64,000 nucleotides of DNA, taken from JAVJUV01 sp040220415. Its GTDB lineage: Bacteria > Pseudomonadota > Alphaproteobacteria > Rhodobacterales > Rhodobacteraceae. A program made the translations under genes and the position numbers. Shown here in pieces: positions 16,889-25,383 of this stretch. The notes below the pieces were generated by a model. That model was not told where the DNA came from and made no database searches. It saw only the letters and a list, made by a program, of their open reading frames with translations. The stretch covers positions 13,385 through 77,384 of the forward strand of contig JAVJUV010000050.1 in the NCBI GenBank assembly GCA_040220415.1, written 5' to 3'. Within the stretch, counting starts at the first letter, position 1; each line of letters starts with the position of its first letter.

Positions 16889-17073
16889 GTTGGGGTCTCC
16901 CCGACTGCTCGAACGAAATTCTAGCAGAGCCGAACGGCCGGGGAAAGTCGGGGTCGGCAACCTACACAGTGCTTCGGACGGCGGATCAGGCGTTCGGGCA
17001 GGCGGGGCTAGGCGTCCCGCTCGGCGATGACGGGCATGCCGGTCCGGCAGCCGATCGGATTTATCCGATTGCG

Positions 17074-18585
17074 TCAGATGTCGAGCTTCTGCTGTACCAA
17101 CTGGTTCACGGCGGCGGGGTTCGCCTTCCCGCCGGTGGCCTTCATCACCTGCCCCACGAACCAGCCGGCGAGTTTCGGGTTCGACTTGGCTTTCTCGACC
17201 TGGTCGGGGTTCTCTGCGATCACCTTGTCGACTGCAGCCTCGATCGCCCCGGTATCGGTGACCTGCTTCATGCCTCGCGCTTCAACGATGGACGCTGGGT
17301 CGCCGCCTTCGGTCCAGACGATCTCGAACAGGTCCTTTGCGATCTTGCCCGAGATGTCGCCCTTGCCGATCAGGTCGATGATGCCGCCGAGCTGCGCCGC
17401 CGAGACGGGGCTGTCTGTAATGCCGATATCTTCTTTCTTGAGCCGTCCGAACAACTCGTTGATGACCCAGTTTGCAGCCAACTTGCCGTCACGGCCTTTG
17501 GCCACTTCCTCGAAATAGGTGGCGTTCTCAACCTCGGCGGTCAGGACTGAGGCATCGTATTCCGTCATGCCGTAGTCAATGACGAAGCGCGCTCGCTTCT
17601 CGTCCGGCAGTTCCGGAAGCGAAGCGGCGATGTCGTCGACCCAGGCTTGTTCTATCTCGAGCGGCACAAGGTCGGGGCAGGGGAAGTAGCGGTAATCATG
17701 CGCCTCTTCCTTGGACCGCATCGAGCGCGTTTCGCCCTTGTCGGGGTCGTAGAGACGGGTCTCCTGGGTGACGGATTTGCCGTCCTCCAGAAGCGCGATC
17801 TGGCGGCGCGCCTCGTACTCGATGGCCTGCTGGATGAAGCGCATCGAGTTCATGTTCTTGATCTCGCAGCGCGTGCCGAGGTGCGAGAAGTCCTGGGTTT
17901 CCTGGTATTTCTCGTAGTCGCCCGGGCGGCAGACGCTGACGTTGACGTCGGCGCGCAGGTTGCCGTTCTGCATGTTGCCGTCGCAGGTGCCGAGGTAGCG
18001 GAGGATCTGCCGCAGCTTGCTCACGTAGGCTGCCGCTTCCTCGGGGCCGCGGATGTCGGGGCGGCTGACGATCTCCATCAATGCGACGCCGGTGCGGTTG
18101 AGATCGACGAAGGACATGTGCGGATCCATGTCGTGGATCGACTTGCCGGCATCTTGTTCAAGGTGGATGCGTTCGATCCGCACCTTGCGGGCGATACCCG
18201 GCCCCATGTCCACCAGCACTTCGCCTTCGCCCACGATCGGGTGATAAAGCTGGCTGATCTGATAGCCCTGCGGCAGGTCTGGATAAAAGTAGTTCTTGCG
18301 GTCGAAAGCGCTCCAGAGGTTGATCTGCGCCCTGAGCCCGAGACCGGTCTTTACCGCAAGCGCGACGCAGCCTTCGTTGATCACGGGCAGCATTCCCGGC
18401 ATCGCGGCATCGACGAAAGAGACGTTGGAATTCGGTTCGGCGCCGAATTGCGTGGAGGCTCCGGAGAAGAGCTTTGCCTTGGACGCGATCTGTGCATGGA
18501 CCTCAAGTCCGATCACCAACTCCCAGTCGCCGGTCGCACCGGCGATCACTTTGGGTTTCGGGGTTTCATAGGTGAGATCGAGCAT
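17074..18585 (-). CDS. gatB: Aspartyl/glutamyl-tRNA amidotransferase subunit B
   Basis: With GatA and GatC converts Glu-tRNA(Gln) and Asp-tRNA(Asn) to the amidated forms. The 503-residue length and motifs are standard: WELVIGLEVHAQ, FYPDLPQGYQISQ, DAGKS, TRCEIKNMNS and the C-terminal YqeY-like domain ending GGKANP...LVQQKL. gatA and gatC are not adjacent, as is often so in this lineage. Start ATG at 18585. Confidence 0.96.
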   Translation of the reverse strand: MLDLTYETPKPKVIAGATGDWELVIGLEVHAQIASKAKLFSGASTQFGAEPNSNVSFVDAAMPGMLPVINEGCVALAVKTGLGLRAQINLWSAFDRKNYFYPDLPQGYQISQLYHPIVGEGEVLVDMGPGIARKVRIERIHLEQDAGKSIHDMDPHMSFVDLNRTGVALMEIVSRPDIRGPEEAAAYVSKLRQILRYLGTCDGNMQNGNLRADVNVSVCRPGDYEKYQETQDFSHLGTRCEIKNMNSMRFIQQAIEYEARRQIALLEDGKSVTQETRLYDPDKGETRSMRSKEEAHDYRYFPCPDLVPLEIEQAWVDDIAASLPELPDEKRARFVIDYGMTEYDASVLTAEVENATYFEEVAKGRDGKLAANWVINELFGRLKKEDIGITDSPVSAAQLGGIIDLIGKGDISGKIAKDLFEIVWTEGGDPASIVEARGMKQVTDTGAIEAAVDKVIAENPDQVEKAKSNPKLAGWFVGQVMKATGGKANPAAVNQLVQQKLDI

Positions 18586-18766
18586 GGCAGATGTCCCGGC
18601 TTTCGTTGAACGCGGTTCTAGGGCAGGTCAATTGTCTGAACAAGCCGGGAATCTGGGAGCCGAGCGAAGGCAGCAATCCGCTCACTCGACAGGGCAGGTC
18701 TTGGCGCGCACGCGATTCTGGTGTTTCAGTTCTCGCCGCAGGGGCGTTGCGGACGGTTTGATACCT

Positions 18767-19363
18767 ATGAATTCGAAAGTCATTGGCTGCGTTGCTCTCC
18801 TTTCCTGCCTTTTCGTCAGTGCATGCGGGTCTACTCGAGAGCCCGAAAAGTATGCCGTGGCGCCGGTCGAGGCGACACTGTTCGGTCAGCGTGCGGAAGC
18901 ATCGGCGTGGACATCGCGGGCACTATCGGCGCTGGATGCGCAAGGTGCGCCGCTGGTTCAAACCGTACCGGCTGATATCGACGTGTACTGTCCGGGGTAC
19001 CGCGACGCGGGACCCGAGGACCGCAAGGCGTTCTGGGTCACGTTCCTGTCTGCGCTGGCAAAGCACGAAAGCACCTGGCGTCCCGATGCTGCGGGCGGGG
19101 GTGGCGCATGGCTTGGACTGTTGCAGATTTCTCCACGTACGGCCCAGGGCTACGGCTGCGAGGCCAGAAGCGCCGAGGCGTTGAAGGATGGCGGCAAGAA
19201 CCTGTCCTGCGGCATTCGCATCATGGCCGTAACGGTACCGCGAGACGGTGTGATCTCGGCCGGTATGGGCGGCGTGGCTGCTGACTGGGGGCCATTCCAC
19301 CAGGCATCGAAGCGAGCCGATATCCAGGCCCGGACCCGTAGCGCCCCAGTTTGCAGGGGATGA
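18767..19363 (+). CDS. SLT-fold lipoprotein (probable lytic transglycosylase), copy 1
   Basis: A 198-residue predicted lipoprotein: signal peptide with lipobox ending at Cys20 (LFVSAC). The transglycosylase SLT fold is shown by KHESTWRPDA with the putative catalytic Glu101, then GLLQISPRTA and a C-terminal CGIRIMAVTVPRDG. Four cysteines (C75, C131, C148, C196) match positions in the next gene and could form disulfides. The protein would cleave peptidoglycan at the outer membrane. The ATG at 18767 opens the signal peptide; the longer upstream frame is noise. Its stop overlaps the start of copy 2 by the ATGA tetranucleotide. Confidence 0.85.
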   Translation: MNSKVIGCVALLSCLFVSACGSTREPEKYAVAPVEATLFGQRAEASAWTSRALSALDAQGAPLVQTVPADIDVYCPGYRDAGPEDRKAFWVTFLSALAKHESTWRPDAAGGGGAWLGLLQISPRTAQGYGCEARSAEALKDGGKNLSCGIRIMAVTVPRDGVISAGMGGVAADWGPFHQASKRADIQARTRSAPVCRG

Positions 19364-20052
19364 TTTTTCGCGCCTTCTGGATCGCCACCGTGCTGGCTTT
19401 CGCCGGCCCGTTGTGGGCCGAGCCAGAAAGGCCGACGCCGCGTTTTGTTCCGACCGTCGAGGAAGACCCGCTCTTGCGCCGCCCGGCCGATCGACCGGCC
19501 GCGCGGAACAATCATCTGCCTCGCGCCCGCTGGGAGCATCGGCGCAGTGGGGACTTGTGGACCCGAGTGGCCTTGGCTTCGGTCAGGACGCACGGACGGG
19601 CGCTTCTCGAGGTGGTGCCCAAGGACATCGCAGAATGGTGTCCAGCCTATCCCGATAGCGGCGAAGAACAGCGCGCGGCATTCTGGGCTGCTTTGCTGTC
19701 CACCCTGTCGCGATACGAAAGCACATGGAACACACGCGCCGTGGGCGGAGGAGGTCAGTGGTTCGGGTTGATGCAGATATATCCGCCCACAGCCGAGTTC
19801 CGGAATTGTCGCGTGCAGTCCGGCGATGGACTGAAGCACGGGCCGTCAAACCTGAACTGTGCAGTCAGGATCATGGCCGTTACTGTTCCGCGCGACAACG
19901 CGATCGCCATCGAAGAAGGGCGCTGGAAAGGCGTTGCGGCCGACTGGGGGCCTATCCGGAACGACTGGATGAGGCGGGACATGCAGCGCTACACCAAAAG
20001 GCAGACGTATTGCCGCCCATTGTCCGAGGTCCGACCCAGGAAGCGGCCGTGA
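19360..20052 (+). CDS. SLT-fold secreted protein (probable lytic transglycosylase), copy 2
   Basis: A 230-residue paralogue of the preceding gene, exported by a normal signal peptide (1-20, GPLWA before EPE) rather than a lipobox. The shared core is clear: RYESTWNTRAVG with Glu120, GLMQIYPPTA, the identical string IMAVTVPRDN and AADWGP; the four cysteines (C94, C150, C167, C218) are kept. It adds an Arg-Pro-rich linker (residues 22-60). The ATG overlaps the previous stop as ATGA, indicating translational coupling. The pair differs mainly in anchoring, so one would be membrane-bound and one free in the periplasm. Confidence 0.84.
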   Translation: MIFRAFWIATVLAFAGPLWAEPERPTPRFVPTVEEDPLLRRPADRPAARNNHLPRARWEHRRSGDLWTRVALASVRTHGRALLEVVPKDIAEWCPAYPDSGEEQRAAFWAALLSTLSRYESTWNTRAVGGGGQWFGLMQIYPPTAEFRNCRVQSGDGLKHGPSNLNCAVRIMAVTVPRDNAIAIEEGRWKGVAADWGPIRNDWMRRDMQRYTKRQTYCRPLSEVRPRKRP

Positions 20053-20059
20053 AACATGC

Positions 20060-21283
20060 TCAGGCCGCGATGCGTTGGCCTTGTGGCGTTTGTTCCGCTG
20101 ACGGCATTTCGAGCTCGATGTCCGGTGCGACATGGGCGGCCTCGGAAACGAGGTTCTGGATTTCCTGAACGGAAATCGGCCAGAGGCGCGGATAGATGAC
20201 CTTAAGGTGCTGGCGGATCATCAGAATCAGCGTGTCGCGGTATGCCGCCGAAATATCTTCATCTGAGGATTCGATCTCGGTCAGCAGTGCTGCTGTTGCG
20301 AGATTGATCTCGGCTTGCGTCGCCGAATTGGATGCCAGGTCCATGAGTGCGGCCGCGTAAAGCTCCGGGTCGAGAAGGTCGCGCGCGGAATCGTATTCCG
20401 TCAGAAGCGGCATGAAGAATAAGGCATATCCACCGAATCCCAGCGTGCTTTCGGTGCGCTGCATTGCCAGGTCGGCTTCGCGGATGATGTCGTCGCCAGT
20501 AATCCGATCATGCGCGACCATCGCGGCGACATGAACATTGTAGATGTTCGAGTTCGACGGATCGAGGTCGATCCAGACGTCGAAAAGGTCTTCCAGCTTG
20601 TCCTCGCCACCGGGTGAGCCGAGCGCGTGCAGATAATGCGACTCGGCCAGAAGCGGCGACATGAAGGACATCGCGTCGAACGGTTCGAGGATTTCGCCAG
20701 CGGCGATGAAATGCTGCGCCATCCTGCGCCAGGCGGCGCGGCGTTGATCCGCGGGCCAGTCGGCGCCGGCGAACGCCTCGCCCAGGATCATGTGGGCCCT
20801 GGCAGCCAGCAGTGCGAAGATATGGTTTTCGGGTGTCTGGCGATGGGTGTCCATGAAGTGGCCGACTTCGGTCCTAGCGTCGTCAAGGTCGGACAGCGTG
20901 CTGCGAGGTGCGTCGTCAATCAGGCCTTGCAAGCCCGAAAGGCAAGTCCTGACCGCGATCTCGTGATATCGGACGCCTCCGGGCGACGCAGTGAGGTTGG
21001 CTTCCCAATTTGAAATTTTCTCCGCGATTTCAGCCCACTCGTCGGCGATCATCAAGTCTGCGACAAGAAGCGATACCGCCACGCATTCGCGATGGTCCGG
21101 ATCGTCGCCTTCCACCGGCAAGTCGGCGGCACTCTCGGGCATGACGGGTTTTATTCCTGCGGTCAGCGGGTCGCGGCGCGCGCTCCGGCGAAGTCGCGGC
21201 GAGAAAAACGCAAGCACGACGGTCGCAATGAAGGCAAGCACCGTCAAGCCGGTCAGGAGAGAGTCGAAATCGGACAAGGGCAA
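20060..21283 (-). CDS. Membrane-anchored protein of unknown function
   Basis: Not recognised. The 407-residue product has one N-terminal membrane helix (about residues 8-27) followed by basic residues, so the bulk lies in the cytoplasm. The rest is acidic and helix-rich (many Ala, Leu, Asp), resembling a TPR-like or alpha-solenoid scaffold, though no repeat is exact. The start is a TTG at 21283 with a weak ribosome site; no better start keeps the membrane helix. It lies downstream of the acyltransferase on the same strand and ends 7 bases from the stop of SLT copy 2. Confidence 0.72.
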   Translation of the reverse strand: MPLSDFDSLLTGLTVLAFIATVVLAFFSPRLRRSARRDPLTAGIKPVMPESAADLPVEGDDPDHRECVAVSLLVADLMIADEWAEIAEKISNWEANLTASPGGVRYHEIAVRTCLSGLQGLIDDAPRSTLSDLDDARTEVGHFMDTHRQTPENHIFALLAARAHMILGEAFAGADWPADQRRAAWRRMAQHFIAAGEILEPFDAMSFMSPLLAESHYLHALGSPGGEDKLEDLFDVWIDLDPSNSNIYNVHVAAMVAHDRITGDDIIREADLAMQRTESTLGFGGYALFFMPLLTEYDSARDLLDPELYAAALMDLASNSATQAEINLATAALLTEIESSDEDISAAYRDTLILMIRQHLKVIYPRLWPISVQEIQNLVSEAAHVAPDIELEMPSAEQTPQGQRIAA

Positions 21284-21377
21284 TACTCAATCAGTCTCCG
21301 GAAACAATCTGGAAACTCGACAGGCATTCCGGCAGCATTGTGGCAAAACAGCCGTTTTTTCGTGGTATTGTAGGTTC

Positions 21378-22238
21378 TTAGCGCGCCCAGCTTGGCATTC
21401 TTGTGTTTTGGACAAGCGAAACGGTCGGTGCGTGGGGGCCACCAAGTGCAAGGGTTTCCCGCTTCAGCAACTCAATGGCATCTTCCGATTTCGACGGAAG
21501 CGACGAGGCCGAGATCGGTTCGCCGACCGTCAGTCGGTAGGGCTGTTGGTCCTTGTTCAGCGTCTCGTAGAAAAGCGTGATGTCGCGCAGCGTGGGATGG
21601 ATCAGGTCGAAAAGGTAGAAAAGCGCCGAGTTTCGGGCTCGAATGTGCAACGGGATGATCGGTAGGTCGTGTTTCCGAGCAATCATGGCGGCCGAAGCCA
21701 TCCAGGGACGTTCGTGCAGCCTAAGCCCCTGCCGCTTGGCCAGTCGGCCCGAGGGGAAGATCACGCCCAACCTGCCCGCGTCAATGGCGCGTTTGGTGTA
21801 CTCCATGGTCTCGCGCGTTTTGGCCTTGGTGCGCTTGTCCACGCGCCATTCGACCGGCGCGATCAGACTTTCGAACTGAGGTAAAATGCGCAGGATGTCC
21901 GAATTTGCGTAGATGAACATGTCCGGGCGAATCGGGAACAACGCATGGTGCAGCATGATCCCGTCGGCGATCCCGGTCGGATGGTTCGCAACGATCAGTG
22001 CCGGTCCCTGGCGTGGAACGTTGTGCAGACCCGTGACCTTCATATCGCGGGCCAAAAGCCCGGCCACATGGTGCATGATGTGGTCGGTTGGCCAATCCTG
22101 ATAGAGCTCGCCCAGCGTGATCGTCTGGCGATAACCAAGAAGGCCCATAAGCATGCGTCGGGCAACGGGGGCGAAAGGTGACGTCCCGTAGAGCCAAGGC
22201 GCGCGCTCGGCGATCAAAGGGTCAAGGCGCTTTTCCAT
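21378..22238 (-). CDS. PlsC-like lysophospholipid acyltransferase
   Basis: A 286-residue acyltransferase of the 1-acyl-glycerol-3-phosphate type. The catalytic block is NHPTGIAD (85-92), one residue longer than the classic NHX4D spacing, and FPSGR supplies the second block. There is no strong membrane helix, so it probably associates peripherally with the inner membrane. Which acyl acceptor it uses is not readable from sequence; an ornithine-lipid-type or phospholipid role would both be possible. It lies 145 bases downstream of pepN on the same strand. Confidence 0.88.
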   Translation of the reverse strand: MEKRLDPLIAERAPWLYGTSPFAPVARRMLMGLLGYRQTITLGELYQDWPTDHIMHHVAGLLARDMKVTGLHNVPRQGPALIVANHPTGIADGIMLHHALFPIRPDMFIYANSDILRILPQFESLIAPVEWRVDKRTKAKTRETMEYTKRAIDAGRLGVIFPSGRLAKRQGLRLHERPWMASAAMIARKHDLPIIPLHIRARNSALFYLFDLIHPTLRDITLFYETLNKDQQPYRLTVGEPISASSLPSKSEDAIELLKRETLALGGPHAPTVSLVQNTRMPSWAR

Positions 22239-22383
22239 TGCCGCATGTCAACCAAAGTCAGGCAACAAACTGATGACAACAATATATCATCCTGCAAGGT
22301 GCCGCCGAGTAGGCTTTGCGCCACCGGCAGATTTCAGCGCAAATTACTAAAAACATCACATAAATCTTTGAAATACAGCAAGG

Positions 22384-25020
22384 TCATTGGTTTTCCCTGC
22401 GACTTTCACACGGCTGTGCGTCAAGCATTCTCGAGACCATCTCGTTCATGTCGGGACTCAGCCCGCGCGTCGAGCGAATCGCATTTAGCACGTCGCGCAC
22501 CTTGCCCTGCCTGTCGCCGTCATAACGTGTCCAGGTCTCGAATGTCGTTGCCATGCGGGCGGCGGTCTGCGGATTGACGGGGTCGAGGCGGATCAGCCAA
22601 TCCGCCACCAGCCGATACCCGGCGCCAGATGGGTCGTGGAAGCCGGCCGCATTCCCGGCCAATGCGCCGATGACAGCCCGGAACCGGTTGGGTGTCTTCC
22701 AATGGAAATCGGGATGGCGCGTCAGGGCTTCGGCCCTGGCCACGGCTTTTTCTGGTGTGGCGTTGGCGATCTGGATCGCGAACCATTTATCGAGAACGTT
22801 CGAGTCATTTCTCCATTTTTCATAAAAGGTTGCGGCTTGTTTCTCACCTTCGCCCTTCCCAAGCAGGATCGAAAGTGCCCCAAGGCTCTCGGTCATGTTG
22901 TCGGTAGTGGCAAAGAGGTCGACGGCCAGTTCCATCTGGGCTTCGTCGGCGCAGACGAGCAGGTTCAGCGCTTTGAGCCTAAGTGATCTTCGCCCGGCCG
23001 ACGTGGCATCGGGTGTGTAAGTTCCGGGCACGTCCATATTGTCATAAAGACTGGTCAGTGTGGGGCGAAGCGCTTTTCCGATATCTGCGAGCATTCCTTC
23101 ACGGGCGTCGTGAATCGTGCCCGGGTCCGGCGTGACGCCGTTGTCATGAAGGGTCTGTGCCATATCGTCTTCGGAAGGCAGCGAGAGGGCGAGGGCTCGG
23201 AAGGCCGGGTCGAGACTTTCGTCGTTCGCGAGGCGATTGAGCGAGTCGAGCCATGCCATGCTGGGGGCGCTGCCGTTTGCGATGCGGCTGACAAGTTCCT
23301 CCTTGCCCAGTTGTCGCCCCGCCTCCCAGCGATTGAAAGGGTCGGTGTCGTGCGCCAGCAGGTGAAGACGTTCTTCCTTCGAGGTCTGCCGCTCCAGGAT
23401 TACGGGGGCGGAGAAATTGCGAAGAAGCGATGGAATCGGCCGCGACCCGAGCCCATCGAACGAGAAACTTTGCCTCTCGTCGGTAAGTTCGAGAACCGTC
23501 GTAGGCACGACTTCATCACCATTGGGACCGATCAGCCCGACGGCGATCGGGATGACCTGCGGCGATTTTTCGAATTGTCCGGGCGTGTGGCGTGTGTGTT
23601 GTTCGAAATCAAGGGTGTAGGTGCCGTGATTGAAGGTATCCGTCACGCTTACCCGGGGCGTTCCGGCCTGTGTATACCAACGCTTGAACTGCGTAAGGTC
23701 GCGCCCGGTGGTGTCTTCGAACACCTTGAGCCAATCCTCGATCGTGGCCGCTTCGCCGTCGTGGCGGTCGAAGTAGAGGTCGAGTGCCTTCGAGTACGCA
23801 TCGTTGCCCACAAGCGTCTTCAGCATTCTGATAACCTCGGCGCCCTTCTCATAGACGGTTGCCGTGTAGAAATTGTTTATCTCTTGAAACTCGGCGGGCC
23901 GGACGGGATGCGCGAGCGGCCCGGCGTCCTCGCGGAACTGGCGAGCCCGCAGCATCAGCACATCGTCGATGCGCTTGACCGCGTGAGAGCGCATGTCGCC
24001 AGAGAACTGCTGGTCGCGGAAAACGGTCAGACCTTCTTTGAGGCATAGCTGGAACCAGTCGCGGCAGGTGATGCGATTACCCGTCCAGTTGTGAAAGTAC
24101 TCGTGGGCGACGATTCCTTCGATCGACTCGTAGTCCCTATCGGTCGCCGTCTCCGGCGAGGCCAGAACATACTTGGAGTTGAAGATGTTGAGGCCCTTGT
24201 TCTCCATTGCGCCGGCGTTGAAATCGTCAACCGCGACAAGGTTGAAGACGTCGAGGTCGTAGGCGCGACCGTAGACCCGTTCATCCCAGTCCATAGAACG
24301 CTTCAAGGCATCGAGGGCATAGGCGCAACGGTCTTCGTCGCCGGGGCGGACCCAGATGTTCAGAGTTACGTCGCGCCCTTCCGAAGTGCGATAAGTTCCA
24401 GTGTGAGCCACGAGATCACCGGCGACCAAGGCAAAAAGGTACGAGGGTTTTGGCCACGGGTCGTGCCATTCCGCCCAGCCAGGACCCGAAGCAACCGGGT
24501 TGCCGTTGGAGAGCAGCACCGGCAACACTGGACTGTCGGGAACAGGCTCGCCGTTCGACCGGGTAACAAGATCGTCACTTTCGATCCGCACCGTGAATCT
24601 CGCCATGACGTCCGGTCGGTCCGGGTAGAATGTTATACGTCGGAAACCTTCCGCCTCGCATTGGGTGCAGTAGATACCATTCGAAATGTACAGACCTTCC
24701 AGCGCGGTATTCGACGAAGGGTCGATCTCGACTTCTGCTTCCCAGATGAAAGGGGCGTCGGGCACGTCTGCAGTAAGGATTCCGCCTGCAAAGTGCGGCT
24801 TCGAATCCCTTCCATCGATCCGTGCCGATTTCAGCGACAGACACTCGCCGTGCAGTTCGAAGCGGCGTTCGGTGACTTCAGGATTCGGACGAAAATGAAT
24901 GCGGGACGTCACAGTTGTGTGCTTCGGATGAAGCCGGAAGGTCAGATGTACGTCGTCGACAAGGAAGGCCGGCGGCCTGTAGTCGGCAAGACGGATGGTC
25001 TGCGCTTTTGCATCGTTCAT
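22384..25020 (-). CDS. pepN: Aminopeptidase N (M1 family)
   Basis: A zinc metalloaminopeptidase of broad specificity in the cytoplasm. The 878-residue product has GAMEN near residue 265 and the zinc site HEYFHNW with the distant glutamate in LKEGLTVFRD. The C-terminal half shows the Ig-like and helical domains of the E. coli-type enzyme, including the tetrad YGLSPDMNE-like region near the end. I chose the ATG at 25020 since it gives the typical N-terminus (TIRLADYRPPAFLVDDV); an in-frame GTG at 25074 would add 18 residues. Confidence 0.95.
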   Translation of the reverse strand: MNDAKAQTIRLADYRPPAFLVDDVHLTFRLHPKHTTVTSRIHFRPNPEVTERRFELHGECLSLKSARIDGRDSKPHFAGGILTADVPDAPFIWEAEVEIDPSSNTALEGLYISNGIYCTQCEAEGFRRITFYPDRPDVMARFTVRIESDDLVTRSNGEPVPDSPVLPVLLSNGNPVASGPGWAEWHDPWPKPSYLFALVAGDLVAHTGTYRTSEGRDVTLNIWVRPGDEDRCAYALDALKRSMDWDERVYGRAYDLDVFNLVAVDDFNAGAMENKGLNIFNSKYVLASPETATDRDYESIEGIVAHEYFHNWTGNRITCRDWFQLCLKEGLTVFRDQQFSGDMRSHAVKRIDDVLMLRARQFREDAGPLAHPVRPAEFQEINNFYTATVYEKGAEVIRMLKTLVGNDAYSKALDLYFDRHDGEAATIEDWLKVFEDTTGRDLTQFKRWYTQAGTPRVSVTDTFNHGTYTLDFEQHTRHTPGQFEKSPQVIPIAVGLIGPNGDEVVPTTVLELTDERQSFSFDGLGSRPIPSLLRNFSAPVILERQTSKEERLHLLAHDTDPFNRWEAGRQLGKEELVSRIANGSAPSMAWLDSLNRLANDESLDPAFRALALSLPSEDDMAQTLHDNGVTPDPGTIHDAREGMLADIGKALRPTLTSLYDNMDVPGTYTPDATSAGRRSLRLKALNLLVCADEAQMELAVDLFATTDNMTESLGALSILLGKGEGEKQAATFYEKWRNDSNVLDKWFAIQIANATPEKAVARAEALTRHPDFHWKTPNRFRAVIGALAGNAAGFHDPSGAGYRLVADWLIRLDPVNPQTAARMATTFETWTRYDGDRQGKVRDVLNAIRSTRGLSPDMNEMVSRMLDAQPCESRRENQ

Positions 25021-25082
25021 GAAGTCATGTGATCCGTTCAGAATGCCTGAGGATTCAGATAATATGGAAGACACCTTGGTCC

Positions 25083-25118
25083 AAGCGCCCGTTTTTTTAA
25101 GTCCCCTTCAGGGCGCTT
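25083..25118. repeat. 8-bp inverted repeat upstream of the DUF2256 gene
   Basis: AAGCGCCC (25083-25090) and GGGCGCTT (25111-25118) are perfect inverses, separated by 20 bases that include seven T. It lies 20 bases before the GTG of the small downstream gene. It could be a leader hairpin, or a poor terminator. Confidence 0.6.
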
Positions 25119-25137
25119 CATGCTGGAGTAGTGATAC

Positions 25138-25293
25138 GTGCCCAAGCATCGTGTGAAGGCGAATCTGCCTGTCAGGACATGCGTTGTCTGCGGTCACCCT
25201 TTCGCCTGGCGGAAGAAGTGGACGAAGGTCTGGGATGAAGTACGGTATTGTTCAGAGCGCTGCCGGGGGTCAAAAGCCCGCCGACGTTGGTAA
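25138..25293 (+). CDS. DUF2256 domain protein (small zinc-ribbon type)
   Basis: A 51-residue protein starting with GTG; GGAG stands 9 bases upstream. It shows the DUF2256 pattern: PVRTCVVCGHPFAWRKKW followed by VWDEVRYCSERCR, so four cysteines in two CX2-3C pairs probably bind zinc, and a basic C-terminus. Function of this family is not known. An upstream in-frame ATG is blocked by a stop after three codons, which supports the GTG. Read together with the downstream glcB direction, co-transcription is possible. Confidence 0.85.
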   Translation: MPKHRVKANLPVRTCVVCGHPFAWRKKWTKVWDEVRYCSERCRGSKARRRW

Positions 25294-25383
25294 GGATACT
25301 TGACCACTCGCCGGTTGCCACTGTCACCGGTTTTCCATAGGGTCCCGGCGATTCCGTACACGACAGTATGCAGAGGCCTCCCC

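Noticed and set aside
17040..17073. Small hairpin ATCGGAT/ATCCGAT after gatB as terminator
   Set aside because: Loop of two bases and no T-run on the minus strand.
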